DNA of 64,000 bases from Apodospora peruviana. Taxonomy: Eukaryota; Ascomycota; Sordariomycetes; Sordariales; Lasiosphaeriaceae. The translations under genes and the position numbers were made by a program. Of this stretch, positions 10,623 to 22,349 are shown piece by piece. Each line of letters begins with the position of its first letter. Within the stretch, counting starts at the first letter, position 1. The notes below the pieces were generated by a model. The model was not told the DNA's origin and searched no databases. It saw nothing but the letters and a program-made list of their open reading frames with translations. The stretch spans positions 2,976,001 to 3,040,000 of the forward strand of contig JAUEDM010000006.1 in NCBI GenBank assembly GCA_033439685.1, written 5' to 3'.

Positions 10623-13224
10623 ACCGTCGACCTTTGGTTTAGATGGAGCCAGTTGGTTTCGGTTCGCCAGTGCCGACCGACGAGCATCCGGGGCGGTCGG
10701 TCGGTTTGTTTTCCATTTGCCCCCTTTCTCAGTCATCAATGATGCAGATGCAGGATGAGAGCGGAAACGGAACATTCAGGACTTCTTGGTTGTCCTTTCT
10801 CGTGGGGGAGGGGGTGGTTGGTTGGATGGCGGAACAGCGAGCTAGAACCAACCTGGCGACGGGATGATGGAGATGGGAACGGGAAAACAAGCCTATCTTG
10901 TGGCGTCTGTCACTTGTGTCGTGTGTAAGGAGAAACAGAGTTGTGTGTATATTACGTGCTTACTCGTATGTAAGATAGGTGGACATGTAAATTTACAGAG
11001 CACCGTTGATATTGATATGCACTTCTACAAAAGCAAGGAGTCCACGATGTTCACGACATGGGTTAATAAATCAACAAATATGCCAACTCTACCTACCCAC
11101 CTTAGGTTATGTGCCATGCCTTGACAGAGTTGAAGGACCTATTCATGGTATTTTGTGGGGGATGGATGAGTTACCATGCTCTATCAAAGGATACCCCTTT
11201 TGACAGCAGCCATAACGAATGTTGATCTCTGATGATAAGAGACAAAACTGGGTGAACATCGGTTGGTTGGTTGGTCAATCGGTCGTGTGTTTGCTCCGCC
11301 CATTTTGCTGTCTGTCAGTCTCTGGTCGTACGAGCACGAGGTTGGCGGTGGTCACACTAGAACTTGGACCGGACCGTTGTCGAGTCTTGTGCGTCACACC
11401 CACACGAAATGACATGTGCAGTCAGTGTACTCCGTATGGGTGAAGAAAGGGAAAAGAGGCAATGCGCAAGTGCCCATCGCCAAGACATCGTTGCACCACC
11501 AAACCACATTTATCTTTCCGAGCTCCCGGGTGCGTAAATAAGATGAGTATCACGAGCAGAACGAGAACGAGACGACAAGCACGGGAGAAGTTTTAAGTCT
11601 GTCTTACATGTTGTGTGTCCGTCCGTGTGGTCCGGTTTGCCTGTCTGGTCTGGGGGACGGAGGAGGCTGTGCAAGAGAGGAGGAACCTTCCCGAATGGAT
11701 AGTACCAACATGGCACTTCTTGATGAGACCTTTGTTGAAAAGCAAAGGGAAGGTGGATTTTGCAAATTAGTAGGACGAGAGAGGGTGAGCAATTTCGAGA
11801 ATTTCTCCGATGGGAAGGAGGACGAACTTTGTCTTATCCGCGATATCTTGGCTTGACTGACCATCCCAGGAGGTTGTTGATATCTGACGTTGCTGCGGCG
11901 GCGGCTTGCACTTGCACAACTGTGGACACCGCGTACACAAGATCTGTAATCTGTATGAACGAGATCTGGCAGCTGGCCGAATCCACCTCTTGGGTTCGCT
12001 GTGGACACCCGACCGAGGCGCGGCAGCATCTCCCATCGTCCAAATTACAGATTGCAAGAGAGGACGCAGTCACCGGAAGGCTGAGCACCTCAACAAAACA
12101 ACGAAAACCCATGCAGAGCTGTGCCCGTAAAAATACGGCAGTTGGGTGAGAACGAGAGAGCCGCCGAGAACGCCTGGGATGGCTTATATCACCGTCACTG
12201 CCTCTGGGTTAGTGGTTCTGGGCTTTGCCAACCTCCTTTGGGCTAACAACTCCGTGAATCTGGAATTTCGATAGCCATGCACCCCGTAATACAGTAGGAT
12301 GAGGCTTGACGCCCGCCCGGGTGGGAGAAATTGGGAGACTTGACCAAGAATCCACCGGCCGAAGCGCCTTGCCGTAGCCCCGGCCGTCCGTCCAACAGTA
12401 GCGGAGGCCGTCCATCGCAAGGCGGTGGCTGTTCCCGTCATGCCGAGAGGCCACACCACTGAACCATAGCAGGATAGAAACAAGTCCAGGAGGTTCTAGA
12501 GTTTCTAACTTCCTCTTTCGCCAACCAATTGCTTTCTTTGCTTAATCCAACGCACTCAGGGCATATTGAATTCCAAACAAGCTTTTTGGGGAGCATGTGA
12601 TGAGACCGGACCGAACTGACTGGAGAAAGAGTGAAGCGTCTTCATTGTGGCTGTGCTCTGGTCTGGATTCTTGGGAGGCCAATCACGAAGGATGGCTTGT
12701 GCCGGATCTTTGGTGTGGTTGGGTGACCGTCGTCTTTTTCGCTTTTCGCCTTTGCCTCGCTTTGGCCCCCTTTCGAGGTTGGCTCTGGCGGCTACTGCTG
12801 CAGAAAGGAAGGTGCAGTGAGGTGGCGGAACTATTTCTCTGATAGAAATCCCGTGTTTGCCCCGTCCCTGATTGAATGGGGCAGAACATTAAGCCGAGAT
12901 GTTCGTTCATCAGCAACTGCTATATAACCGCACGTGCATGTATGATACCCATACGGGTATTCCGTACAGCAAATGCATACGTAGGCGCCGTGTCATCCGT
13001 CAGTGGCTGGCTTCGCTGCGAGGCCTGCCCGGCGGAGTGGCATGAGCGGACGGAGGCAAATACCTAATTGAAAAGAATCGAATACTAAACCGACTCAGCC
13101 ATCCAACTGCTGGGGTCACTGGGGTCATTTGGATCATTCTGACGGTTCTCAGAGACCAGTTGCTGGGCTTTTAAAACGGGCCCGCGCCATCATTCCACGG
13201 CGGCATTTGTTTCATTCATCCAGC

Positions 13225-13262
13225 CAGTCCCGCAGTCGTCCCGCAGTCCCGCAGTCCCGCAG
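13225..13262. repeat. short tandem repeat, CAGTCCCG unit
   Basis: Four CAGTCCCG-like units; the second carries a three-base insertion. It lies about 220 bp upstream of the calcipressin ATG, so it could be in the promoter or 5' UTR. Confidence 0.8.
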
Positions 13263-13481
13263 CTTGGTGCTCCCGACCTGCCGTCATCCACTCCCTCTCA
13301 GTACTCCGTAGCGCATCTATAAACCATCGAGGTCCTACCTTCCGCATTCGTTGCCTGCGTTCCAGTCCAGTCGTGCAACAACACCACCAATAAAAGTACC
13401 CGGAGTACAAACAGATAAATAATCTGCTTCGCCCTACCTCTTCCTAAACAACAAACCTGAGAAAACCACCACAAAAAAAGC

Positions 13482-14330
13482 ATGGAGCAATTAACAAGAC
13501 CCTCCCCGCCATCGCGGTCCTCAACCCGCTCCTCCAAGCGATCCTCTCTAACCCTCGACCTGTCCAACCTCCCCCCGCTGAGCAAACCAACAGCACCGTC
13601 CAACACGCTGATCTTCACAAACCTCAACTCGCTCGACATCTTCGCGGCAGACAACCTCCAGACCATCCGTGACCTGATCGCCCAAATAGCGCCCATCCAC
13701 GCCTGGTCCCCGCTCAAGTCCCTCAAGCGCATCGTCGTCTCCTTCTTCGACGAAGAAGCCGCCATCGCCGTGCGCGGCGTCTGGGACGGCGAGGCGATTC
13801 TGGGCGAGCGCTGCCGCGTCTACTTTGGCCAGCCGACGCCTATCTCGTCGCAAGAAGTCCACCTCGCCCTGCCAGACGCCGGCAAGCTCTTCTTTATTTC
13901 TCCGCCACCGTCGCCTCCCCACGGCTGGGAGATGAAGCTCGAGGATGCGCCTAATAAGATGGTGCACGCCGAGGATCTGGCCGAGGCTTTGGCCAAGCTG
14001 CGCCACCACAATAATCCGAATTCGGGCAATTATAGTCCTGTATCGCCGGCGGACAGTACAGCCATGCCCTCGGCGATTTCTGCTGGCAATGAGAAGGGGG
14101 GCAGCGCACTTAGCAGGCAGCGCAGCCGGAGCTCAACGCTCATCTTCCAGCCGGCACCTCAGAAAGAGGGCAGCGTGAGCCCCAACTTGCCGTGTGTCAC
14201 GGTCGACGATATGACGGACGAGCCGGAGGACATGCATATGTTTGCGCCGGCTCAGCCGATGGAGGGAGTGGAAAAGCCGATCCTGGCGCACACGTCGAGG
14301 CCGCCGGTGGAGCTTATGCATGATGCTTAA
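13482..14330 (+). CDS. rcn1: calcipressin (regulator of calcineurin, Rcn1)
   Basis: A cytosolic regulator that binds the phosphatase calcineurin and inhibits or tunes it in calcium signalling. Single exon, 282 residues. A Ser/Pro-rich start is followed by an RRM-like fold at about residues 42-118 (NTLIFTNLNS, RIVVSFFDEEAAIAVRGVW). The family hallmark ISPPPSPPHGWE is at 139-150, the phosphoregulated SPxxSPP motif. The C-terminal third is disordered, with a PCVTVDD segment resembling the calcineurin-docking TxxP/PxIxIT region of other calcipressins. The start at 13482 is the first ATG in frame and the length matches fungal homologues. The upstream region carries a short tandem repeat and a TACTCCGTA site. 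Confidence 0.93.
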   Translation: MEQLTRPSPPSRSSTRSSKRSSLTLDLSNLPPLSKPTAPSNTLIFTNLNSLDIFAADNLQTIRDLIAQIAPIHAWSPLKSLKRIVVSFFDEEAAIAVRGVWDGEAILGERCRVYFGQPTPISSQEVHLALPDAGKLFFISPPPSPPHGWEMKLEDAPNKMVHAEDLAEALAKLRHHNNPNSGNYSPVSPADSTAMPSAISAGNEKGGSALSRQRSRSSTLIFQPAPQKEGSVSPNLPCVTVDDMTDEPEDMHMFAPAQPMEGVEKPILAHTSRPPVELMHDA

Positions 14331-15068
14331 GGGGGACCGGACCATTCTTGTCTGGTTGTTTTATTTTAAATCAGCTGTAATTCTACAATATTTATTTCTT
14401 ATTATTTTCCTGGTCTCTTCAGAAAAATTGGGCGGATGGATGGGGTTTTGGGCAGAGGCGGGCAGGCGTTCGTTGGATTCACAGCGAGGGATATGTCTCC
14501 CTCGTTTTGGGGATCATGTCTCTATACAGCGTTTCATTTCTCCCCTTTCATTGATTGGGTCGAGAATGAGCAAACTGATTCCATTGCATTTAGACGGCAG
14601 GCACATAAAAAATCATACAGTCGCTTTCGCATACTATATTTGGGTAGTATATATGTCTTGTGCCTTTTGGGAGCGATATCTTCAAGGTTGTTCATGATGT
14701 GAATAGGGAGGAGATTGTTTACTTTCCGGAATATGTTAGGGGTCTCCCAAAATTGGACACCAGAATTTCTATAATCTGAAGAAGAATACAGTTATGATAA
14801 GCTTACTCGCAATCAGGTTTCTAATCAAAAAGTGATAGCATGCTTTCAAGGGACCTAGACTGCCCAAAACGTATAGCAGACGACAAAGAGGCAAGCCCAG
14901 CTGCCAAGTTGTCTCGCCATGATGCTTGAAACATATACACAAGATGTTCATACATAAAAGAGACACAACCGGACCATCGATATAGCCATCCAAGCGGCAG
15001 GTATGATCTACACAACACCAAAGTTCAGGCGTCTTGCTTATGAAACTCATTTACCCGACTCTGTTCAG
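14331..15068. other. intergenic between convergent genes
   Basis: 3' flanks of the calcipressin and mpaB-type genes; AT-rich with no recognisable gene. Confidence 0.6.
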
Positions 15069-16550
15069 TCAGAAAAAAGCACAACTCCTCGCGACCCAAG
15101 CAGCCGTGCACCCGACGACAGCAGAAGCCACCACAACCGTCAACAAATTCCTCCTCTCTACACTCTTCTTCCCATCAATAACATTACTCCTCGCCGTCCC
15201 GGCAGTAGTAAACTTGCCCAAAGAAGGCACATACTGAAATGCAAACTCGGCCTCCTGTCCATCTGTCTGATCGAGCGTCATTTTTCTCAGCAGTACCCTC
15301 AACTTGACAATACTCCGTTCATCCCACGCCCCTACACTTCTTTTCATGTAACAAAACGTCATGAAAAAAAGACACTGCCCCGCCACGAGCATATTGTACC
15401 ACCACGACGGCCGGGGTAACTTTAAGGCCTCTGAAAGTTTGCTGCCGTTGAGCCAGTAAGCTTCTGCCCTTAAAAAGTCTGCAGACGCATAAGTAGGCGG
15501 CTGCTCTTTGAGGCCCTCGATGATATTGCTCGCCAGCACCTGGCTGGTTTCGGTGGGATCGATTTCCGAGAGTAACAACGACTCCATCACCGCTTTCGCT
15601 TTTTCTGGCGAAGCCAAATGGTCGGTCGGTGTCCCCAAGATGTGGGCTATCCATCGCCAGAGGGCAATATAATCCTCTATTTCTTGCCGCCATAAGAAAA
15701 TCCCCTGCCGCGGAAAACCCATCCACACGAGCGTTGCCGAGAAAGTTATGACGGTGGCGATGCAGTCGAGGTCGCTTATCGGGATCCCCCATTCATTTAT
15801 GTCGTAATATGAAGAGGATGATGTAGAGGAAGAAGTGGTAAGGCGCATGATTCTTCTCCTCACAGAAGCGTGCAGGAACCGTACGCGCATTGAGGACTGA
15901 AACCCTTTACCGTCAGGTTTGATTGACTCCAGACCGTCGGTCACGTCGAGGATGTGCTGGAATGTTTCTAGCAACCGACGTCTGGCCACGTTGATGCCAA
16001 AACCGCCTGTCCTGGCCAAAGTCTCGACTACCCGCCGGGATCCCATCCCTCCCAGGAGGGACTGGAAGGTTAGAGACACAATGGACGGGCCAGCGTAGCG
16101 GTAGAAGACCTTCTGGCCGCGGGCGATCTGGGGCCAGTCGACCCATGACGGAACGGTGTGGATTTCGGTCCAGAGTTTGGCGAGGGTTGGGTTTGAGGCG
16201 TGGTGTTTTGACAAAAGGGCGTAGAGGTCTGGATGGGGACACTGCCCCTGCCTCTTTTTGGTTTCTTGTTCATCAGATGTGGTAACATTATTTGTTGATG
16301 TGGTTGTCTCCTGGGAAGTTGACTTGGTCGTTGATCGAGTAGTTCTTCTGCTACTTATATTGGAGGCAGTTGTTGTTGACGGTGACGATATTGAAGATAG
16401 CTGATCAAAAACATCCAGACATTCGGTGGCGAGGACGTCATAGGAAAACATCAAGGGCCGAAGCTGCTCGGCCGTCAAGTGCTCAGGGGTCCAGTCGAAC
16501 TCGTAGCCCCAGGCTTCTCGCCGGTTCTCGCGACTATTGGACCAAAACAT
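15069..16550 (-). CDS. mpaB/rubber-oxygenase-like (DUF2236) membrane protein
   Basis: Single exon, 493 residues from the ATG at 16550; the longer open frame upstream is 5' leader with no in-frame family sequence. The family includes Lcp rubber oxygenases and fungal ER-bound oxygenases such as MpaB, which cleave double bonds using a bound haem. Core features are WPQIARGQKVFYRYAGP at about 140-155 and LHASVRRRIM at about 226-235, matching the family's conserved His-x-x-x-R region. VWMGFP and a long helical part follow. The last 25 residues form one hydrophobic helix, suggesting a tail anchor in the ER. A Ser/Thr-rich linker sits at 51-92. No biosynthetic genes flank it. Substrate unknown. Confidence 0.85.
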   Translation of the reverse strand: MFWSNSRENRREAWGYEFDWTPEHLTAEQLRPLMFSYDVLATECLDVFDQLSSISSPSTTTASNISSRRTTRSTTKSTSQETTTSTNNVTTSDEQETKKRQGQCPHPDLYALLSKHHASNPTLAKLWTEIHTVPSWVDWPQIARGQKVFYRYAGPSIVSLTFQSLLGGMGSRRVVETLARTGGFGINVARRRLLETFQHILDVTDGLESIKPDGKGFQSSMRVRFLHASVRRRIMRLTTSSSTSSSSYYDINEWGIPISDLDCIATVITFSATLVWMGFPRQGIFLWRQEIEDYIALWRWIAHILGTPTDHLASPEKAKAVMESLLLSEIDPTETSQVLASNIIEGLKEQPPTYASADFLRAEAYWLNGSKLSEALKLPRPSWWYNMLVAGQCLFFMTFCYMKRSVGAWDERSIVKLRVLLRKMTLDQTDGQEAEFAFQYVPSLGKFTTAGTARSNVIDGKKSVERRNLLTVVVASAVVGCTAAWVARSCAFF

Positions 16551-17370
16551 GATTTTTTTTTTCAGATATATATCACTTGAACTGAGGTCTGTTTCGCAGA
16601 AAACAATGAGAGGTGTGAATGAGATCTGTGAGAGACTTATAACAAAAGACTGGGACCTCGGGATAGCGGATTTCACTGAGTGGCCAAGCTGCGGGGTCCA
16701 TCCATATATTGGGAGTATTCCGCTAACCTTATCAGTTTGAATTGGAGGTGAAGAACGAGCGAACTGACAACTCATTGACTGACTGACTTGTTGTCGATAT
16801 GAGATCTGAGGGGAAAGAAGGCACATGGTGCCTCGGCGCAGATATCATCACCACAACCATCACCAACCTCTACGCAATCCGGCGGCACGCATTCACGCAG
16901 GGTTCTACATGATGACTAGAGGAAGCCCATTCATCCAATGGTTTATGAAATGTTGTTAGTTCGCTTTGCATAGCACACCGCTACCAATTATTGAAACTGG
17001 GCATCAGGTGGCTGGCTCGTGTATGCAAAGGTGAATGAAGAGGGTGGAAGTTCATGCTCCTGGAAGGCGAGTTCGTAGGCGTATGGTGACTTCACCTTAA
17101 GTTACGCCGCGAGGTTTTAAGTTCACTGGAGCCGCAGATGCCAGAAGCCCTGGGAATGGACCCCATTAAGGCGAAGCGGGCACCGTCGGGCCCGCCCACA
17201 GCGGGAACTACCCCGGCCGCCGCTACGATTAGCACGTAATCTTGCAGCGCGCGTCAGCCCAATCCGTGTTTTATCGGGAAATATTTTTCTTTGCACCTTC
17301 AGTTTCAACTTCTCATTTTGCCGTGTGTCAGGCAACAACGTACACCAGCCCGCACCAGCCCGACGGCAAA
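16551..17370. promoter_or_regulatory. divergent promoter region (mpaB-type gene and rrg9)
   Basis: This 820-bp gap holds both promoters. The frame around 17242-17370 is in phase with Rrg9 but starts without an ATG and is taken as its leader. Confidence 0.5.
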
Positions 17371-18330
17371 ATGAATTGCTCTTGTCGGACTGCGGCGCTA
17401 CGGCTTTTCCTCCGAAGCATCACCCAAATCCATGTACCGACCGACGTTGCGGCAAGACAGGCGGCTGCCCGTCTCCCAAGAGGACTGACTGGGATTAAGG
17501 GCACCTCCTCATCTACATCTACACTGCGACACCTGCCACAGACAAGGACATTGTACACGACATGTGCGAGGAACAACAGCGGAAAGTCATCTGAACCCGA
17601 TGGCGGGAAGGCAACAGCAACAGCGATTGAGGAAGATGTGTCCGAAGCGCACCTCCAATCGGCTGCAGCTCCAACTTCAGAAGATCTAGAAGACATCTCG
17701 CCGGAGGACGTCGCAGAGTGGGCCGAGGAAGGGACGACACCCAAGCCCAAGAAGAAGAAAAAGGACAAAAAGAAGACTACCAAAGACGCAGCAGCGACGA
17801 AAGAAAAAACCGCCTCCGAAAAGGCAAACGCGGCTGCTGCCTTTGCTGCCAAGCAGAAGAAGAAGACGATGGAAGACTGGCAGATCCAGCGCGAGGCGCT
17901 CAAGAAAAAGTTCCCCGAGGGCTGGAACCCGCGCAAGAAGATGTCGCCCGACGCCATGGCCGGCATCCGCGCCCTGCACCAGCAGTTCCCCGAAGATTAT
18001 ACTACCGATGTGCTGGCGAAAAAGTTCGAGATGTCGCCCGAAGCGATCCGTCGCATTCTGCGCAGCAAGTGGCAGCCGACGCCCGACGTGGAGATAAAAC
18101 GCCAGGAGCGCTGGTTCAACCGCGGGAAGTCTGTCTGGACGCGCTGGGCCGAGCTCGGCAAGAAGCCGCCCCGGAGGTGGCGCGCCGAGGGCATCGTGCG
18201 CGACCCCAAGTGGAATATTCCGCGCGGGCCGAATACGAGGAAGAAGCGGAGGGAGGAGCCGACGGCGGAGGAGAAGGTGCAGAGGGAGATGTTGGCGGCT
18301 GAGAGGAAGCTTTCTGATAGCTTGATGTGA
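17371..18330 (+). CDS. rrg9: Rrg9, required for respiratory growth (mitochondrial, neugrin-like)
   Basis: A mitochondrial protein needed in yeast for respiratory growth and mitochondrial genome maintenance; related to human neugrin. Single exon, 319 residues from the ATG at 17371. The N-terminal 70 residues are Arg/Ser-rich with almost no acidic residues, as for a presequence. An acidic then strongly basic Lys/Ala-rich linker follows (about 90-165). The conserved core starts at residue 169: DWQIQREALKKKFPEGWNPR, then MAGIRALHQQFPEDYTTDVL and FEMSPEAIRRILRSKW, a helix-turn-helix-like arrangement. The C-terminus is basic. The low-complexity linker may vary between strains. Confidence 0.93.
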   Translation: MNCSCRTAALRLFLRSITQIHVPTDVAARQAAARLPRGLTGIKGTSSSTSTLRHLPQTRTLYTTCARNNSGKSSEPDGGKATATAIEEDVSEAHLQSAAAPTSEDLEDISPEDVAEWAEEGTTPKPKKKKKDKKKTTKDAAATKEKTASEKANAAAAFAAKQKKKTMEDWQIQREALKKKFPEGWNPRKKMSPDAMAGIRALHQQFPEDYTTDVLAKKFEMSPEAIRRILRSKWQPTPDVEIKRQERWFNRGKSVWTRWAELGKKPPRRWRAEGIVRDPKWNIPRGPNTRKKRREEPTAEEKVQREMLAAERKLSDSLM

Positions 18331-21043
18331 ACGGGTCACTCTCCGCTTTGTATATGTATATAATTATAAAATTAAGGAACTATGTTGTAAGTTATCGAAG
18401 TTGGAGCTTTTGGATACAATGCAATGGGTTTCATTGCAATCTCGCGCCTATGGGTTGTGATTTGGCCTGTTCTGTGGGGCAAGACTGGCAAGTTACTCAG
18501 CACACAGTTGATATGATACTGGAAGGGGGGAAACGCGATGATACTACATTCGGTCGTAGTTGGCCACCAAGGAGCAAGATCTGCTGCTGCTCTGAAGCCC
18601 GTTGGCAGACCTCTCCACAGAGGCGACACTCGCTTATAAGCGATCTTGAAGAGAGTTGCATTGCTGACGTACCCTACGGAGGCTGCTTGTTATAGGGGTC
18701 GCCCAATGAGGAACCGGGTTTAGATACTATACATGTTGTTGGTGCATCGCATATGATATCTCCATGCCCCCTTTACCCCTTTTATCGTGTTAAGGATGAG
18801 CGCAAAAACGCTGCGTGCACTCACTCACCTTCCTCAAACAGAACGAAGATTATTCTCTATCTTTTATCTTCGAGACCAACAATTAATCAATCAGTTACAC
18901 TGACTGCACCTGCAACCTCCATGCAACTCATACACCTACCTACTTTCCCAAAGTAGGCTTATGTTTCGTCAACGACCAGTGATATAGTTGCATCTAACAG
19001 AAGCAATCCAGAAGACAGGATGATCGATCTTCACGGGCAGCTATCGAGGTACTGTACCTAAAGGTATATCTATGTTTGTTTCATCACTCTATTAGCACCG
19101 AGTCATGAAGCGAAACGACGCGCGTACACGCCCTTGGATATATGTAGACAGTTCTTTTGCCCTCAGGTGCTTGCTTTGTCTTAACTTGTCATCTTGGCAA
19201 GTTATATGGCAGAAATGTACCGAGAGGCTAGAGACAGATCTGGCAGCTGCGGGAATCGTCCGGGGCTCGGTACTGCGACACGCGCGATGCCACGCTACAC
19301 GGCGGTGGCTAGCTCAGTCAGTTTTGCGGTTCTCCGTCTGTCCTCCACGATGATCTTAACACCGGGTTTTCCTTGTGGCCGAACAATCTAGGAACTGGAT
19401 CCGGTCTGCAGAAATTTTAGCAAAGCAAGCAAATCGGAGTAGTCGAGTCCAGGGTAAAGATAGTTCGTAAATACCCTTCTTACACAACTGACATATGGAA
19501 GCGCCGTGTCTATTCTCCTTTCTTTCTTTCTAGGGCCTACTATACATAGATAGCAATAAATTCCTTAGGCAATATCAGTACAATGTTGTCGTTCTGGACT
19601 GTCTCTTTATTAGCAATCACCAGGACATATGTATAATCACCGCCTTCCTAGTGGCTCGTGGCTTGCCTCCATCCAGAGGTTGGTTGCATTGATGGACGTC
19701 GTCTATATGTTACCCCGATTACAACATTTGATATTTGAGCGGCCGCCGCGCCGCCGTTACACCCGCCCACCCCCACAACCCGAAAGGGAGGGGACGGTGG
19801 AGGAACCGTGACTACCGTGATAATGATGATGATCCCATCTATACGGAATGCATGTATTTATATGTTGTTATATGGGGTAGTTAATGTATTCTGCGTATGG
19901 GGCCGTCCTGGCTCAAGGCGACAGCCGAACTGGCGATGACGAATCTTTCTCCTCTCTTTCTCCTCTCACAGCTAAGTAAAATCCTTATTTAACAGCTAGG
20001 GTGCCGACAACACAGCTAACCGTACCAGACTCTGTTGTTATCATCATTGCCGGCATTTTATGAGGTATCTCACTCGCAGAAAGGATATCCTCTTGGGGCA
20101 GGGGAGCAGGATCCCAACCCTTCGCCCTACGAAAATGATCTTCCGCCCCTGACCATCATCCCATCATCCATGATCGACACCAGAAACATTTTCCATGTTT
20201 GGTCCTGTTAACACACATATTTTCCCTGGCTGGCCGGCGGCGACTTAATTAATGGTAAACACCGAACCGAACCAAACCACAAAAACCAAACTAAACCTCG
20301 ACAATACTTTCCTTTCCCCTTTCCAATGGAACCCTTGGATTCAGCCTATGTATACTCATTCCACCAGCTATAACCCTGCCATGGTTACAAAAACATACGC
20401 GTCCTTTCTCCACGGTAGTAGACTTGTCGATTTTTATTTTTTTCTTCGAAACAGACTCACTGCAACGTAGACCTGCGGGACCACTTTCTCGATCAAGCAT
20501 TTACTCCCGTAATATCGGCTGCATCAACAATATGGGGAAGGACGTAATGAACTTCTCCTGTCATCCAATGCTTAAGCCTCCAAGCACACTCAATTTATAT
20601 CCCATTCCGAACTGGGCAGGTTAGGGGTAACGTATACTTGGCAGGTGAGTGGAGAGAGAGGCTTGACTTTCAAGTTGACGATGGCAGCGAGCCTCCGCCC
20701 AGCATCCGCTTCTCACCGTGGTAAGCCGGGGTAAGGTAACCCCTAGAAATGTGGTATGTTACTAAATAGAGCTGGCAAGGCTTGGATATATAAAATACAT
20801 ACTCGCCGCCGTTTGTTCAAGTGGCCAAACCACGTATCGTCGGTATCCTCGTGACCGTGATAACTTCGGACGACTGAACTGCCTGGACACTTCTCTTTTC
20901 CTTTTCTCTTCCAGGTCGTCTCGAATTTTCCATAACTCGAACCCTCCTGCACCTCAAGTTCTCCTATATCTCTGAACTGGTAGCATCGTCTCCTAACATC
21001 ATCCTCATTGCCACACATTCACTCGTTTGTGGACGAACTCACC
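18331..21043. other. 2.7-kb gene-poor region
   Basis: No gene supported. Two GGTACCT/CCTACCTA-type clusters occur at about 18933-18959 and 19046-19066. The right end must contain the promoter of the secreted dioxygenase; the left end is the rrg9 3' flank. Confidence 0.5.
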
Positions 21044-22349
21044 ATGCATCTCCCCGTAATAATCGCCGGCGCCCTCGCCGCCACAGTCGTGATGGCACAT
21101 CCGGGCCATGACATCCGGGCCGAGGCGGCCGAGCTCCGCGAGACGCTAGGCATGATGGCCCGCGCAGATCTGAGCCACTGCGCCGAGAAAATCAAGGCCC
21201 GCGGTCTCGAGGTTCGCGCCATCGCCCGCCGCACCGAGCTTGCTTCACGCTTGGCCAAGAAATCGGGCATCATTGCTGGTAAGTCCTCTCTCGTTTCAAA
21301 CAAACTTGCCCAGCCGGCATCTAACGATGTGTGTGTGAAAAAGGACGCGACTTTGGCACCGTGCTCAAGACCTCGCATCACTCGAACGAGTCATACACCC
21401 TAAAGACCCCGGCCAGCGAGCTCTTCGGTTCGAACAATTCGTGCATTCTGAGCCCTGAGGTCACTGAGGGACCGTACTGTAAGTTTCAGCGGCGGGAGAA
21501 ACCAAGACCAATGTGAGACGGAGTGACTGACAGAGTTAACAGACGTTTCTGGCGAGTACGTCCGTAAGAATGTGATTGAGGACCAACCAGGTGTCCCTCT
21601 CACTCTCGACTTACAAGTCCTGGACATGGAGACCTGTGACCCGGTCCCCAACGTCTATCTGGAGATCTGGCGTAAGTCATGGCAACCCTCAACGAGGTCG
21701 AGCGGCCCCGATTCTAACACCCCTCTCAGACTGCAACTCAACTGGCGTCTACTCGGGCGTCGCTGCCAACGGCAACGGCAACGGCGACGGCTCCAACATC
21801 GACGCCACTTTCCTCCGCGGCGTCCAAAAGACCGACCAGGACGGCGTCAGCCTCTTCGAGACTCTCTTCCCAGGCCATTACCAGGGCCGCGCTCCCCACA
21901 TCCACGTCATGGTGCACCACAATGCCTCGGCTCGTGCTAACGGCACGCTCGAGGACACCACGGCATCGCACGTCGGGCAGGTCTATTTTGACCAGGCCCT
22001 CATCAACGCGGTCGAGTCCACCAGCGTGTACAAGGCTAACACGCAGGCGCTCTTGCTCAACGAGAACGACTTCCTGTTTGCTGAGGGTGCCAGGACCAGT
22101 GACCCGGTGGTGAACTATGTCACGCTCGGCAAGAACATCGAGGACGGCCTGCTAGGATGGATCGCCTTTGGCATCAACTCGACCATGGTGCGCGAGGTCC
22201 ACGCCGCGACGACGCTGTACAAGGAGGGCGGAAAGGCGAACGAGGGAGGAATTGGAGGACCTGGTGGCCCGGGAGGCCCACCGCCACCGGGATTTTCTGG
22301 ATTCCCGACCGGATTCCCGCCGGTGCCGACTGCGGTGCCCCAAGCTTGA
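21044..22349 (+). CDS. secreted intradiol ring-cleavage dioxygenase-like protein
   Basis: Related to catechol/protocatechuate dioxygenases that open aromatic rings between adjacent hydroxyls using Fe(III). Four exons (21044-21278, 21344-21478, 21543-21671, 21730-22349) give 372 residues, with introns of 58-65 bp. The first 18 residues (MHLPVIIAGALAATVVMA) are a clear signal peptide. The iron-ligand pattern of two Tyr and two His is present: GPYYVSGEY, LFPGHYQGR and RAPHIHV. The last 30 residues are Gly/Pro-rich. This matches the extracellular fungal branch, likely involved in attack on lignin-derived phenols or host aromatics. The frame closes only with all three introns removed. Substrate and activity are inferred. 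Confidence 0.9.

Larger units (their letters stand above)
10371..13481. other. 3.1-kb gene-poor region
   Basis: No gene could be supported despite several open frames of 60-141 codons on both strands; these lack domains and are low-complexity or arginine-rich read-throughs. The region holds a perfect 9-bp hairpin (10601-10622), one TACTCCGTA site at 11428, another at 13302, and CAGTCCCG tandem units at 13225-13262. The right end must carry the calcipressin promoter. Confidence 0.5.

Noticed and set aside
11604..12149. Overlapping frames of 92-141 codons on both strands
   Set aside because: No domain, biased composition, no splice partners, and mutual overlap; treated as non-coding.
17686..18339. 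217-codon antisense and 194-codon alternative frames over rrg9
   Set aside because: Shadow frames of the rrg9 core, which has clear family motifs.
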